The notes below the pieces were generated by a model that saw only the letters and a program-made list of their open reading frames with translations, was not told where the DNA came from and did no database searches. A DNA stretch of 64,000 nucleotides from Buddleja alternifolia. Taxonomy: Eukaryota; Streptophyta; Magnoliopsida; Lamiales; Scrophulariaceae. The stretch covers positions 627,501 to 691,500 of the forward strand of contig CM033395.1 in assembly GCA_019426215.1 (NCBI GenBank), written 5' to 3'. Positions 1-11,826 of this stretch are shown here, piece by piece. Numbering within the stretch: position 1 is the first letter of the stretch; each line of letters starts with the position of its first letter. A program made the translations under genes and the position numbers.

Positions 1-40
<40 letters not shown>
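1..40. repeat. TA then GA microsatellite
   Basis: Pure TA dinucleotides (1-14) followed by GA dinucleotides to about 40, inside the CACTA terminal region. Confidence 0.9.
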
Positions 41-276
41 ATAAGAAGCTTACGGTGGTGGTGGTGGTGGCGGCGGTGGCAGTGGTGCCGAGTGGTGGTT
101 TGTGTGAGAGAGAGAGTGAGTGAGAGAGAAAGAGATGAAATGGGGGAGGGGGGAGGAGGCCGACCCTAGTAATAGGAACCCCTGCCTATTACAGCGGTTC
201 CCCATGAACTGCTGTAATAAGTTCCTCCGTTCAGCGGTTTTACCAAAATTGCTGTAATAAGTGTGCTGTAATAGTG
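1..276 (-). mobile_element. CACTA (En/Spm) element, terminal part, runs off left edge
   Basis: Read on the minus strand, the element starts at 276 with CACTATTACAGC and continues into repeated subterminal motifs of the type ACCGCTGTAATAGG, in both orientations, at about 180-270. The same motif family recurs at 62919-63120 and, as the variant ACCGCTGTCATAGG, at 49447 and 58560-58630. A proline-coding, GA/CT-rich tract follows at 1-150, matching the order seen inside the 49.4-kb CACTA element (subterminal repeats, then CT microsatellite, then CCACCACC tracts). This is therefore the 5' end of a minus-oriented copy whose genes lie beyond the window. The element begins exactly where similarity to the opposite duplication arm (near 35410) starts. 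Confidence 0.7.
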
Positions 277-3125
277 ATATGATCATTTTTTGGTTCTCCA
301 TTCAAGTGGAGAGGTTTGATTGTTTGATGTAAAATAATCTGGCTCATCATGGTGATAATTGATTAAAGAGCATTTTTCTGATTTTGTTTTTTTACCTGTG
401 AATCTGTTGCAGTATCATTTTTTTTCCTAACGTTTTTTATTGTTGGAGATGATTATATACTTTATTTTTTGGTAAAGTATCAAGCAAGATACCTGTATTT
501 TTATTTAGCAAAATTACTTTTTTGATCCTGTAATTATAGGGTGTTGGCACTTTTACTCCCGTATAATTCATAATTACACTTTTAGTCCTAAAATTGGCAC
601 TCCCATTTCAATTTTAGTATCTTTTTCCACTTTTTTGGTCCCGAGTCACACATTTAGTCCTATTTAATTATTTGTTTTTGCATATTTAGTCACGCTACCG
701 TCAAATTGAAAAATCTTCGGCCAAATTAATGGCCAAAACTTTGCACGTGCGTCAAATACGTGATTTAGCTATTCTTGGTTGAGCTAATTTCCACCTTCGC
801 TGAAATTGAATTGGTAGAGGTAAAATGTAACTTTGTAAGTTGAGTTTACACTTGATGTTGAAGGGAATTGAAAAGTTATTGGTTTAATTTTGGTTGAATG
901 GATTTGGGAAGGGGTACGTTTTTCATTTCATTGTTTTTAAAAAATGCTTTGAACACGAGTGCATCGCACGTGTGAAGTTTCGGCGCATTAATTTAGCCGG
1001 AACTTTTTAAATTTCTAAATTTGACGGTAGAAGGACTAAATGTGCGAAAAAATTAGCTAAATATGACTAAATGTGTAACTCAGGACCAAAAAAGTGAAAA
1101 AAGGGACAAATTGAAATAGGGGGTGTCAATTTCAGGACTAAAAGTGTAATTATGAAATATACAAGACAAAAAGTACCAACACCCTATAGTTACATGACCA
1201 AAAAAGTAATTTTTCCTTTTTATTTGTGCTTTAAAATTGATTATTCAAAAAAGAATATTACGTTGAAAAAAGTTGCCAATGATATACCTAGAATTTATAT
1301 ATTTGGTTGAGCTGCAACCATGCATAATCGAAGTGATTTATCTCATGTCACCCACTTTGGTGTCAACTAAATGTGTATGTGTTGTGGAGCGAGTTCTGAG
1401 CAAAAAGAAGAAAAATCAGGTCTATATTATGTGATTTTCTAGTTGGTATAGGATTCTAGTTATTTTCTTTATGTTAGAGATGAGTAGTAGTTATTTGAGG
1501 GGATAATTTTATTATGGATTCATTCACATTTTAAAGGAATAGGAATCTAGCTTAGGCTTCGTAGGAATTTTCTTGTTGATTTATCAAGTTCTGAAATTTA
1601 TGTTCTGTCAGTATGTGAACAATTGAATTTGTATGTGATGATGCATGCATTTTTATTTTCAATTTAATTTAAAAATGAAAATATAAATTTTATATAATTT
1701 TAAAATGGAAATACTCAAATTTATTTTACTTTCATATTTCGAGAAACTACTTATCATTTCACCAAATAACATTAATTCTTTCTTTCTCTCACCTCTTTGT
1801 ATATATGATAAAGTCGTATTTTTAACTATAACGGCGGAGTTATGATGAAATAAAATATGTAATCTCAACCTCCATATCCGTAATCATTAGATCCAATATT
1901 TGTGGACTCTATTTTGGAGTCAGTTTTTGACATTTCACTTATAATTATTTTTTAACTTATAGAATTTTATCTACAACATTAATAATTACCCAAACTAACA
2001 GTCTAACACAATCATTTGGTACATTATCCGTCATTAAATTCTCATTTTACTTGCATCTGCGCGAACTTCGGCCATTTTAAAACGCAACTAGACATGCCTA
2101 TCATTTTCAAAAGAAAACCAATTAATAAATTGGATTTTACATTATATATATATATATATTTAAAAATGACAGTTAAAAATTAAATAAAACACGTCCAAAC
2201 ACATCTAAAAGCTTAAAAGTATAGTTCATACTCGATTTTCGATTTCACAATTAATTTTTGATTTGAACATAGGAGGATTTTCATACAAAGAGCCAAAATG
2301 CCACATCCACAATATAATCTTCGGGAAAATTATGGTTAAGGGAGCAGGAAGTTTTTAAATTGACAAGCGCACTAACTTTTAACTAATTAAGGAGAAGGAA
2401 TTGTTACATTTTGCACATTATTTGAAGGCTAATTGTAATGCAAAATTTCCATGCATGTTACTCCTTCCATTCCATTGTTTAATAACAACTGACAAATTTT
2501 CCTTTTAATAATTTCTTTTATCACTAATTTGTTAACAAATTTGCCCATCGCACTGAATAAGAAATTCAACATTAGTTGGATAAATTTGTACAACGCCTCT
2601 GAATTTTTCAAAATAATTGACAACAACATTATATGATTTTTTCCCTTCAGAAATAACAATTTTATAATTGTGGAACAAACTGAAACTGTCTTTGACAATT
2701 GCATCGTATTTGGCCTCACTATTTAAGGCCTTTTTTGCCAAACTAATTTAAAATGTACTTTTCTACAATGTTTAATATATTATTTATTGTTATGTTGCAC
2801 GACTGCAACTTGATTTAAAGTAATTATTTGTAAAAATATTTAAAAAAATTATCCAATATAATTTTCATTTATATTAAGATGTTTCTAAATATTATTAATT
2901 TGTTTCAATATATATAATAAAAGATTACTTGCCCATCAATCTAATCCGTAGCTTTGTACAAAATAAGAAAGTGAACGTCAACTTCATGAACGGAAGATTA
3001 GTAGGTGAAGAATAGGTATTTCTTTTAAGAAATTGTTTTAATATGTGATACAAACATAATTTTGCATTGAATTTGACATTTTAGTGATTTGTAAAGTTTA
3101 GGAAAAATCTCTTCCCCTAATTAGT
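277..3125 (+). repeat. Left arm of a large diverged inverted duplication
   Basis: This segment is similar, in reverse complement, to 32395-35415. Anchors that can be read directly: 290-370 pairs with 35320-35400 (both contain CTCCATTCAAGTGGAGAGG or its complement); 1225-1290 pairs with 34500-34575; 2320-2450 pairs with 33830-33950; 2530-2740 pairs with 33600-33800; 2940-3120 pairs with 32395-32580. Similarity is broken only where one arm holds a MITE (507-1217 here; 32679-33523 and 34595-35196 in the partner). The arm lies directly upstream of peroxidase 1, while the partner lies directly downstream of peroxidase 2. There is no convincing gene in it. Confidence 0.85.
507..1217. mobile_element. 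MITE with long terminal inverted repeats and 9-bp TSD (Mutator-like)
   Basis: The 711-bp segment has inverted ends: the left end reads AAAATTACTTTTTTGATCC and the right end is the near-complement ending AAAAAAGTAATTTTTCC. The inverted similarity extends more than 100 bp inward (the block around CACCCTATA appears at both ends). It is flanked by the 9-bp direct repeat TTTTTATTT at 498-506 and 1218-1226, as expected of Mutator-type insertion. The opposite arm carries the uninterrupted site at about 34563-34580, proving insertion after the arms diverged. It has no coding capacity. Confidence 0.85.
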
Positions 3126-3190
3126 TAAAAGTCATTTTATTAATTTGAAAACTTCTTATTCCATTAACAATAATTTTCCCTATATCTTTT
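2315..3190. mobile_element. Older TIR element shared by both duplication arms
   Basis: The sequence at 2320-2405 (starting GGGAAAATTATGGTTAAGG) is an imperfect inverted repeat of 3105-3180 (ending ATTAACAATAATTTTCCC), so the 0.87 kb between them looks like a non-autonomous DNA transposon with roughly 80-bp ends. The right arm holds most of the same unit: one end at 33880-33955 and the inner part down to 32399, where the second end is cut short. The element therefore predates the duplication. Short minus-strand reading frames inside (2429-2741) are not conserved in frame in the other arm and are not called as genes. I could not find a clean target duplication. Confidence 0.5.
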
Positions 3191-3283
3191 TCTTTTCCCG
3201 CCATGGCAGAAGCTAGCTCATCCATAGCACAAAGCCATAAGCTGGAGCGTGAACTAGTGATGCCAAGTGGCAGGGAATCATAT

Positions 3284-3303
3284 ATATATATATATATATA
3301 TAT
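3284..3303. repeat. TA microsatellite
   Basis: Uninterrupted TA dinucleotides about 575 bp upstream of the peroxidase 1 start codon. Confidence 0.9.
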
Positions 3304-3800
3304 GTTACACAAAATCAACGAGGATAATTGCACGGAAAGTTGTATTTTGAACTAGACTGACACTCTATGCATCCTTTGACATAGTAAGTTTGCCTTAAAA
3401 AAAGACTTGTGTTTGAAAGTTTCATAATGAATTTAAAAATCCATTCATATATATATATTGCAATGACGTGACAGCCAACAAAGTCAAACACATTATCCAC
3501 AGCTTGCAGCCAACCTAAAAGATTCAAGAGGGCATATATAATAACTAATTTACGATCATGATAAGCTTACAAATGGTTAAAAATCAGTAAGAAAATGATA
3601 GGGATGCATGTTGATATTATACAATCATTATTGTTACAAAGTCAGATATATCGACAGTAATGCTCAAGAAATATTCAATCTTCATTTATAGTATAGTATA
3701 TTAGCCCTTAGTTACAGCTAACTAAACACGGTATTATGTCATGATAACTGAATTATACTAATCCCACCAATGACACTCGATCTTTCAAAACACAATTCAA

Positions 3801-3810
3801 CTATAAATAC
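3801..3810 (+). promoter_or_regulatory. TATA box of peroxidase 1
   Basis: CTATAAATAC lies about 75 bp before the ATG at 3878, a normal spacing for a plant core promoter with a short leader. No other obvious TATA element lies closer. Confidence 0.6.
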
Positions 3811-3877
3811 ACTTGATCATTGTTCATTCATAGTATAATACATAATACATACAATTTCCCTCTTGTTCATATAAACA

Positions 3878-5318
3878 ATGAGTTCGAAGTTTGCAGCAAT
3901 TGTGCTGCTTCTCGGCCTAATCTGCAGTAGCGCAATGGCTAAATCAACTAAACTGAAAGTGGGATTTTACGCTTATTCATGCCCACATGCTGAGATAATT
4001 GTGAGGCAGGCTGTCAACAGAGCAGTGTCGTTGAATCCCGGAATAGCTGCAGGCCTCATCAGGATGCATTTCCATGACTGCTTCACCAGGGTATATATAT
4101 AATCTTCTTGCTCTCATGTACACATGTAGCTAAAATTTTGACTAGTCTTTGTCCATATGGCAAAAAAAAAAAAAAAAAAGACCGCATTTTTAAGCCGAAC
4201 TTATTGTATGATCATCTGGCTAAAATTTGTGAGTTTTTGCCAAATTATACTGAAATTACCGTTGTTGCTTCCGCTGCACTATAAAATGAATGGTAATTAA
4301 TTACAGATACATTCCTACGTTGAGATCATAATTACAAAAAACACCCTAAGGTTTAAAAAAATTCACTTCAAACTAGGGGTTGGTAATTTGTAAACTTTTA
4401 AGAGGTTAGTGGTAATTACACAGTACACGAGGGGTCTGCATGTAATTATCCTTATAATGATCATGAATAGAATTACTTCACATATATGCTAGTCTCATTT
4501 CTTCTATATAAGTTGTAACTAACAACATGCATTTGAAATATATATAACAGGGTTGTGATGGCTCTTTATTATTGGACACGGTGCCCGGAAAGCCAACCGC
4601 AGAGAAAGATAACCCTATTAATAACCCAAGCCTTCGAGGTTTTGAAGTGATAGACGAGGCGAAAGCTAAGATAGAAGCCTTATGCCCTGGAACGGTGTCG
4701 TGTGCAGACATACTAGCCTTTGCTGCCCGAGACAGCGCCCTCAAAGCTGGATACATTGGATACGACGTGCCATCAGGTCGTAGAGACGGGCGTGTATCCA
4801 TTAGCACAGAAGTATTTAACGATCTCCCTCCTCCATTCTTCACAGCCACTCAACTCAGAGACAACTTCAAGAGAAAAGGGCTATCACTTGATGAAATGGT
4901 CACACTCTCTGGCGCTCATTCTATTGGTGTTTCTCATTGCTCTGCGTTTTCGGGCAGGCTTTCCGGGTTTAATTCATCAACCGGGCAAGACCCGTCATTG
5001 GATCCGGGTTTTGCTGGATTCTTGAGAACCCAGTGCCCGGCTTCTGGTAATAGCGATCCAATTGTGAATAATGATGTTTTAACGCCCACTCGGCTGGACA
5101 ATAAGTACTACTTGAATTTGAAGAATCATAAGGGGCTTCTTACTTCGGATCAAACATTGTTTGACAGTCCATTGACGAGTAAGATTGTGGTGAACAATGT
5201 CAAATTCGGGGCGGTTTGGGCTAAGAAATTTAGTGCTGCAATGGTGAAGATGGGATCCATTGATGTGCTCACTGGTAAAAAGGGTGAAATCAGAAGGAAC
5301 TGCCATTTCATTAACTGA
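3878..5318 (+). CDS. Class III secretory peroxidase (peroxidase 1 of the window)
   Basis: Two exons, 3878-4090 and 4551-5318, joined across a 460-bp GT-AG intron, encode 326 residues, the usual length for the family. A signal peptide (about 1-21, ending SAMA) predicts secretion to the wall or apoplast, where these haem enzymes oxidise phenolics with hydrogen peroxide or generate radicals. Visible hallmarks are the distal Arg62 and His66 in RMHFHDCF, the CDGS calcium-site loop after the splice junction, [10 protein letters not shown], and the proximal haem-ligand His194 in [12 protein letters not shown]. The cysteines expected for the four disulfides appear to be present. The intron sits right after HFHDCF, the same place as in peroxidase 2. 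It resembles the peroxidase 5 subgroup, but substrate and role cannot be read from sequence. No disabling lesion is seen. Confidence 0.93.
4091..4550 (+). other. Intron of peroxidase 1, possibly holding a small MITE
   Basis: The intron runs from GTATAT to ACAG. It contains a poly-A run near 4161. At about 4297-4450, outward-facing TAATTACA motifs and alternating phrases resemble the other MITEs in the window (TAATTACAGATACATTCC against a complement ending TGCATGTAATTA). I could not define a target duplication, so the MITE is only suggested. Confidence 0.4.
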
Positions 5319-6320
5319 TGATCATGATGATATTAATCAATTGCTTTGTGTTTAGTTTCAATTGTATTCTTTTGTCATTTGGTTGACTGCAGAAAATTTC
5401 AAAGTGTGAAATAAATTTCTGTAGAAAATAAAGAAATAATTGTAATGTTTGTATGGTGATGACATTTCAAAATTAAATGTGTGATTTATTCAAACTGTTG
5501 TGGTGTGTTTAACTTGCAAAAAGGTCCTTTTTACTTTTTATTTTGATTCTTTCAACACTATGATTCTAAATAGCATTATGAGGTTCGTCTAGGATTAAAC
5601 ATGAAGTTAAGTATCAGAAAATTTGATGAATTGAAAATTCTTATATTACAATTTAAAATATAATTAACTAGGAAACAATAAAAATAAATTTTTGGACCCT
5701 TGTTTCTTATAGTATATATATTCCTAGCTAGTAATCGAGTCATAAATTTGTAGTCAATATAGTTAGAACATATATATTTTTCGTAATTAATTATACATTC
5801 GTTTGATTTCATGTTTGTGATATTCACTAGCGTTAGAAATCTTCTATATATTGGCATAAACTTTATTGAAAGGAAAATTGCAACAAAATTAATTTTCGCT
5901 CATTTCAATTCTTATGTTACCTTCGTAAAATCTTAGATTCAACTCAATTTAATTTATATCCCAAAACAAAAGGGAAAACTTTCCAAATTCATTTAATTAT
6001 TCCATTTATCTTTTAGATAACAGTGAGAGTGAGAGCATCATAAGTCAAAAGGGTCTTCCATACAGCAGGACAGTACAATGCAATATATATATAATAAAAG
6101 ATATGGCCAGGTATCTAAAATGGCATTCACATCACGATATCATGAGCAGGACAAAGAATTATTAAGGAAATATATCAGACTAAATTACCAATTTCTTAAA
6201 GTAAAAAACTAACTTACCAAGTATAAGTTATGTGCCAGTATATATATATATTTCCCAATGATACACAATCATTATATCTTAATTTCTCGCAATATATCTG
6301 GATTTTGTAACTGACAAAGA
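5319..6320. other. Intergenic, downstream of peroxidase 1
   Basis: This AT-rich DNA includes the likely 3' UTR of peroxidase 1; AATAAA-like motifs occur at about 5410 and 5427. I see no supported gene, element end or structured repeat in the rest. Confidence 0.5.
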
Positions 6321-6324
6321 GTCT

Positions 6325-6332
6325 TATAAATA
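6325..6332 (+). promoter_or_regulatory. TATA-like box upstream of a possible small gene
   Basis: TATAAATA lies about 95 bp before the ATG at 6422. It is the only support for transcription of the small reading frame downstream. Confidence 0.3.
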
Positions 6333-6421
6333 TAAGAGAGAACCAAAGATAATTGCATACACAACAAGTTTCGTTATCCTTTGGATATTTTTAGAGAAGA
6401 ATATATATATAATACTTGAGA

Positions 6422-6720
6422 ATGTCGTCGTTAAAGGAAGAATGGGGAGAGAAGTGCTGTAGAATAGATGAACATATTTCACTGCCACAAGACCTAATTG
6501 AGAGGTTGAAGAATGTCATGTATTGGGAGGAGTAGTACTGGCCATGTCGATGGACGTTCGACGAGGAGAGGACGAGCCTGGCATGGTTTATGGTCTCACT
6601 GCATGGATCATGATCACAAGCTTCATCCACCTCAACTTCCCAATAATGGTGTTGAGATTAATGTTGAGCAAAAATATGTATTCGGTGCTTCTGAGGAAAT
6701 TATTAACCTAGATGTCTCTT
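6422..6720 (+). pseudogene. Possible small membrane protein gene with a one-base frameshift
   Basis: An ATG at 6422 opens a 37-codon frame (MSSLKEEWGEKCC...) that ends in TAG at about 6533. The next frame continues from about 6523 as GGVVLAMSMDVRRGEDE to a stop at 6711, with a hydrophobic stretch (AWIMITSFIHLNFPIMVL). One missing G in the TTGGGA run near 6523 would join the two halves into a protein of about 95 residues. A TATA box sits at a good distance. I do not recognise the family. It may be a frameshifted small gene, a sequencing error, or chance; no homology search was possible. Confidence 0.3.
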
Positions 6721-6793
6721 AAAACAATGAAGAGAAGTAGTTTTAAGATATCAATTAAACTAAATATTGTCTAGGAAAAATCAGTATTCGTTG

Positions 6794-6831
<38 letters not shown>

Positions 6832-7303
6832 GTAGTTATATAGTTTAATTGGTTGCTACAAATATGCACCTTTATAATTTGTTGCATCGTGTCATTTATT
6901 TTTTATTCTTGATATAGTTACAATCGTTACTTCGCATTTCTCCTTTTTTTTTTTTAAGAAAAATCGGTCTTATATATAATTCAATCGAAAGTTTACAACG
7001 TTTGAAACAATACAATTCATATCGACTCAAACGATATAGTAAGAACATCTGAAACACCAACTATCAAGTTTCTTAAAGATAACAAATTTTAAGAACTCAC
7101 AAACGAACACAAGAAAATTCTTGTGCAACTCCTATTCAAGGAGAGATGAAACTCTCATTCGAGAGAGAAAGCAAATTCTCATACGAGAGAAAATATAAAT
7201 ACTAAACAAAAAATCTAAAACGATATATAAAAACTTATGTATCACCCTTCTTCATCTCGTTAGATTTGTCTTTGTCTCGTTAGATACATATCCATCTCGT
7301 CAG
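6721..7303. other. Intergenic with a TA microsatellite
   Basis: A TA microsatellite lies at about 6799-6829. The remainder is AT-rich with two near-repeats of CTCGTTAGATTTGTCTTTG around 7256-7285. No gene or element end is supported up to the Copia insertion. Confidence 0.5.
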
Positions 7304-7308
7304 ATTTG

Positions 7309-7807
7309 TGTTAGGAATCAATGCACATAAATGAACTTAAATGTAAAGAGAAAGCAAGAAAAAGAGATAGCGATTTTACGTGGTTTGGCAAATTGCCTAC
7401 GTCCATGAACCTATGCTAGAGAGATTTTATTATTCTTGTGAGAGAGATACAATTACAATGAAGAGAATATCATCTATTTATATGTTCTACACTTGGAGAC
7501 TAAGTTATAATGACGTAATCCGAGTAGGTAACTCAAAACTTGCCAAAATAACACAAAACCGCGTCAAAATAACGTTCCCAACGTCGGACCCGCGCCCAGG
7601 CGCCTACTGGCCACTCTTGGGTGCCACTGTGCCGTCGCCTGGGCGCCGCCGGCAGTGCCTCATCGCACTGTGCGCCCCGTCTTCTGCATCCCGCGCCGGC
7701 TGCGTCTGGGCGCTGTTCGACTCGCCCGGAATCCCCGAAACATGCTCTTTCTTACTTCGAACAATCCCTTTGGTACTTTGACTTGTCTCCACACTTTAAA
7801 CCCATCA
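7309..7807 (-). repeat. 3' LTR of the Tork-like Copia element
   Basis: This 499-bp copy pairs with 11827-12360, beginning TGTTAGGAATCAATGC and ending AAACCCATCA. It lacks about 35 bp of GC-rich sequence present in the other LTR. Confidence 0.9.
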
Positions 7808-7919
7808 ATCTCCCACTTGGAGACCAAATTCGAAGTAGAAACACAAACTCTTCATCAAACTCCACGACTCTACATCCTCCAAATGAAAGCACTCTTTATA
7901 GCATAAGTCGGACTCCTCA

Positions 7920-10900
7920 TCACATAAGTTCGAGGCCAACTGAGGCCATGCAAAACCTCAGTTTCTCGATGGTAACTCCCTTAGTTAACATATCCTCCGG
8001 ATTCTTCGCACCAAGCACCTTCTTCAACCCTAAAGTCCCATCATCTATCATCTCTCGGATATGATGATACTTCAATTGAATATGCTTCGTCCTCGAGTGA
8101 AACACCGGATTCTTTGCCAAACAAATGGCACTTTGACTATCACTATATAGTGCACAATCCTGTTGCTCCTTATCAATCTCCCTTAGAAAATTCTTCAACC
8201 AAACCATCTCTTTGCCAGCTTCTGAAATGGCAATGTACTCAGCCTCGTTGTGGAGAGTGCTACACACTTTTGTAGCCTAGAAGTCCAACTTATTGCCGTG
8301 CCACCCAAAGTGTAAATGTTACCCGATGTACTCTTCTGACCATCTAGATCACCACCTAAATCCGCATCGATCCACGAAGCCCTCCAAAGTAACACTACTG
8401 CTCGAAAAACACAAGCACATACTCGATGTACCCCTCAAATACCTCAGTAGCCACTTTGCCGCTTCCCAATGCTTTAACCCCGGATTAGCCATATACCGAC
8501 TGACAACTCCCACTGCATGGGCTATATCCGGCCTTGTACACACCATTGCGTACATCAAACTCCCAATGGCAGAGTCATAAGGAACCTTTGCCATTTGATC
8601 TCGCTCCTTCTCAGTCTTAGGTGATTGTTCCTTGCTCAACTTGAAATAAATCCCCAAAGGTGTACTTCTAGACTTTGCATTTGAGATTGCAAATCTAGCA
8701 AGTACCTTTTCAATGTACTTCTCTTGAGTCAACTTGAGACTCCCACTCGACATATCTCGAATGATCCTCATCCCGAGGATTGTATTTGCAGCTCCCAAGT
8801 CCTTTATCTCAAATTCCGTGGATAGTTGCTTCTTCAACATATCAATTTCTCTCATGTTAGAACCAACCACTAACATATCATCCACATACAGTAGCAAAAT
8901 GATGTAACAATCCCTAAACTTCTTGAAATAACAACAATGATCCATTTGACACCTAGTATATCCACTACTAGCCATGAAAGTGTCAAACTTCTTATACCAT
9001 TGCCTCGGAGCTCATTTAAGTCCATAAAAGCTTTTCTCTAGCTTGCATACAAGGTCTTCTCGTCCATTCTCCAAAAAACCTTCTGGTTGAACCACGTAGT
9101 TATCCTCCTCCAATTCTCGTATTGCCGTTTTTACATCTAATTGCTCAAGATGCAAATCCTCTGCAGCAACAACACTTAAAACCATCCTAATAGTAGTTAA
9201 CTTGACAATCGGTGAAAAAATCTAAGTGTAGTCAATCCCTTCCTTCTGCTAGAACACTTTGACCACCAACCTCGCCTTGTACCTTTTACTACCATCCAGT
9301 TCATCCTTAACCCGGAATACCCACTTGTTCTGCAAAGCCCGTTTCTCCTTTGGTAACTTAGTCAACCTCCAAGTTCTATTTCTCTCAAGCGAGCTCATTT
9401 CATCCTTCATGGCTAGCTCCCACTTGAGAGAATCTCCCACACTCATCGCCTCTTTGTACGATTCGGGCTCACCCGAATCTGTCAAAAGTAAATAATGTAA
9501 GAAAGGGGAATACTTCATGTTTGGTTTAGGAGTTCTACTCAATCTTCTCGAGGTTGGTGGTGAAGTCTCCGGATCATCCTCGATCCTATTCTAAATGTCA
9601 TTCCCAGCAACCTCGTCTAGAGTAATCTCTTCCAATATCGTCTTTGGTTTCTCATTTTCCTCAATCTCTGCTCCAAGTCTATCCTTGTAGAGCTCCTTTT
9701 CATTGAACGTGACATCCTTATGCCTTATGATTATGTTGTTTTGCTAATCCCAGAACCGATACCCAAAACTCTCTCCTCCATAGCCAATAAAGATGCACTT
9801 CTGTGCCTTACGATCCAACTTATCCCTGTCATCAGAACTTCGCAAGACATAAGATAAACAACCGAATATTTTTAAATGCGATAAATTCACTTCCTTTCCA
9901 GACCAAACCTCATCCGGTATTTTGAACTCCAATGGTACTGAAGGTCCCCGGTTGATGAGGTAAGCCGCAGTGCTCACTGCATCAGCCCAAAATGTCTTTG
10001 GCAACCCGGAGTAAAGCCTCATGCTCCTAGCTCGTTCATTCAAGGTTCTATTCATCCACTCTGCAATCCCATTCTGCTGCGGAGTCCCCGGAATGGTCTT
10101 GATCATCTTGATCCCATTCTCTGCATAATAGTCTTTGAACTCTTGGCTATCATACTCCCCGCCATTATCTGACCTTAGACACTTCAATCTCAACCCCATT
10201 TCATTCTCGACTTTTTCCTTCCACTTCCTAAAGGTATTAAACACATCCGACTTATTTTTCAGAAATTAGACCCATACCTTTCGAGTGGAATCATCTATGA
10301 AGCTAACATAATATCTTGACCCTCCAAGCGACTGTATGGGAGCCGGTCCCCATGCATTAGTATGCACAAGCTCCAACTTCTCTGCCTTCGGTTCTCTACC
10401 GGTCTTGGAAAAACTCACCTTTTTTTGCTTCCCAAGCACACAGTCTTAGCAAAGACCCAATTCAACCGTCTTCGAGATTGGTAGCTTCCCTTTGGATGCC
10501 ATAATTCTCATTTCACTTCTCACTCATGTGCCTTAGTCGCCTATGCCATAAGTGAACATCCTCTATGGCCTCGACTGCAGAAAACGAGTCCTTTTTAATT
10601 TATGTGGTATACAGAGTCCCCGACTTCTTACCACGAGCCACCACCAGATTACCTTTGGTGATTTTCCATACACCACCACCAAACACCGTGGTGTACCCAT
10701 CACTGTCGATTTGACCCATTGAGATCAAATTATTCCTGAACCCCAGAACATCTCTCACATTATGCAGTTTCAACTGCACTCCCTGTGTCGTCTTCACTGT
10801 GACCTCACCCTTACCAACTATTTCCAAGGGTTCGTCATCTGCAAGAAAAACCTTTCCAAATTTTCCAGAAACAAAATTTGTTAGATAATTCTTACATGAA

Positions 10901-11814
10901 GTAGCATGGAATGACACACCTGAGTCCAGAACCCATTGGTCGACTGGACTGTCAACACATCAAACCAAAACATCTCCGACGTCGTCTACTGCTGTGTTTG
11001 CTTATTGATCTTCTCGGTTTTGATTCTGACCCGTCTTTTCAGGATAATCCCTCTTGTAATGGCCTTTCTTCCCGCAGCCCCAGCAATCAGCCTCCTTGCG
11101 TGATTTTGACTTCCCTCGCTGTTTTGACTTGGATCGACCTTTACCTTTCTGACCACCCCGTTGAACACCTCTTCCTCTGCTTTTCGCACTCAATGCAGCA
11201 GACATGAGTTCTCCTGATTCCCTTCGGCGAATATCCTCGCTCAAAATTAGATCCTGAATCTCCTGAAGTTTAAACTTCCTTTGGCCAGACGAACTACTCA
11301 CAGCAGTTACCGTCGCACTCCAACTATCTGGCAATGAAGACAATAAGATTAAGGCCCTTACCTCGTCCTCGAAATTAATATCAACTAAGCTCAACCGAGT
11401 GATGATCACGTTGAACTCGTTGATATGGTTGGTCACCGATCCTCCCCCCGTCATCCTCAAATTGAATAAACGTCTCATCAGGTAGACTTTATTCAATGCG
11501 GATGACTTCTCATACATATTGGATAACGTCTTCATCAAACCCACCGTTGTAGTTTGATCTAGGATGTTAGACATCACGTTTCTTGATAACGTTAATCGAA
11601 TAACACCTAGGGTTTGCCTATCCAGTAATACCCAATCCTCGTCTGACATCTTTTAAGGCTTCTTCCCCGACAACGGTTGATGGAGCTTTTTCTGGTATAG
11701 ATAATCCTCCATCTGTGTTCTCCAGATTCCAAAGTCTTTTCCATCAAATTTGTCAATCTTCACTTTTCCTTCTTCAGACACCATTGATTCACACAGATCG
11801 CTATAACCCATGTT
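7920..11814 (-). pseudogene. Copia gag-pol polyprotein, inactivated
   Basis: Minus-strand pieces appear in order. Gag runs from an ATG near 11811, with an in-frame TAA near 11655 just before the 11649-11002 block; it ends in a zinc knuckle (CWGCGKKGHYKRDYP; the final Cys of the CCHC pattern is replaced). The protease region is 10917-10600. The integrase core at 10244-9744 shows LRSDNGGEYDS and QQNGIAEWMNR. A linker follows at 9542-9249. Reverse transcriptase at 8975-8349 contains YVDDMLVVGS. RNase H is at 8395-7920, including DADLGGD and the cADLGG-type end ALYSDSQSAICLAKNP. Several stops and frameshifts separate the blocks, so it cannot make a full polyprotein. Confidence 0.88.
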
Positions 11815-11826
11815 CTTGATACTAGT

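Noticed and set aside
50..301. Proline-rich 83-codon minus-strand frame
   Set aside because: It is produced by GGTGGTGG and GA repeats within a CACTA terminal region and crosses the element boundary at 276.
2429..2741. Two overlapping minus-strand frames in the duplicated spacer
   Set aside because: The homologous positions in the right arm carry stops and shifts, so the frame is not conserved.
4720..5025. 101-codon plus-strand frame inside peroxidase 1
   Set aside because: It is a shadow of exon 2 in another frame.
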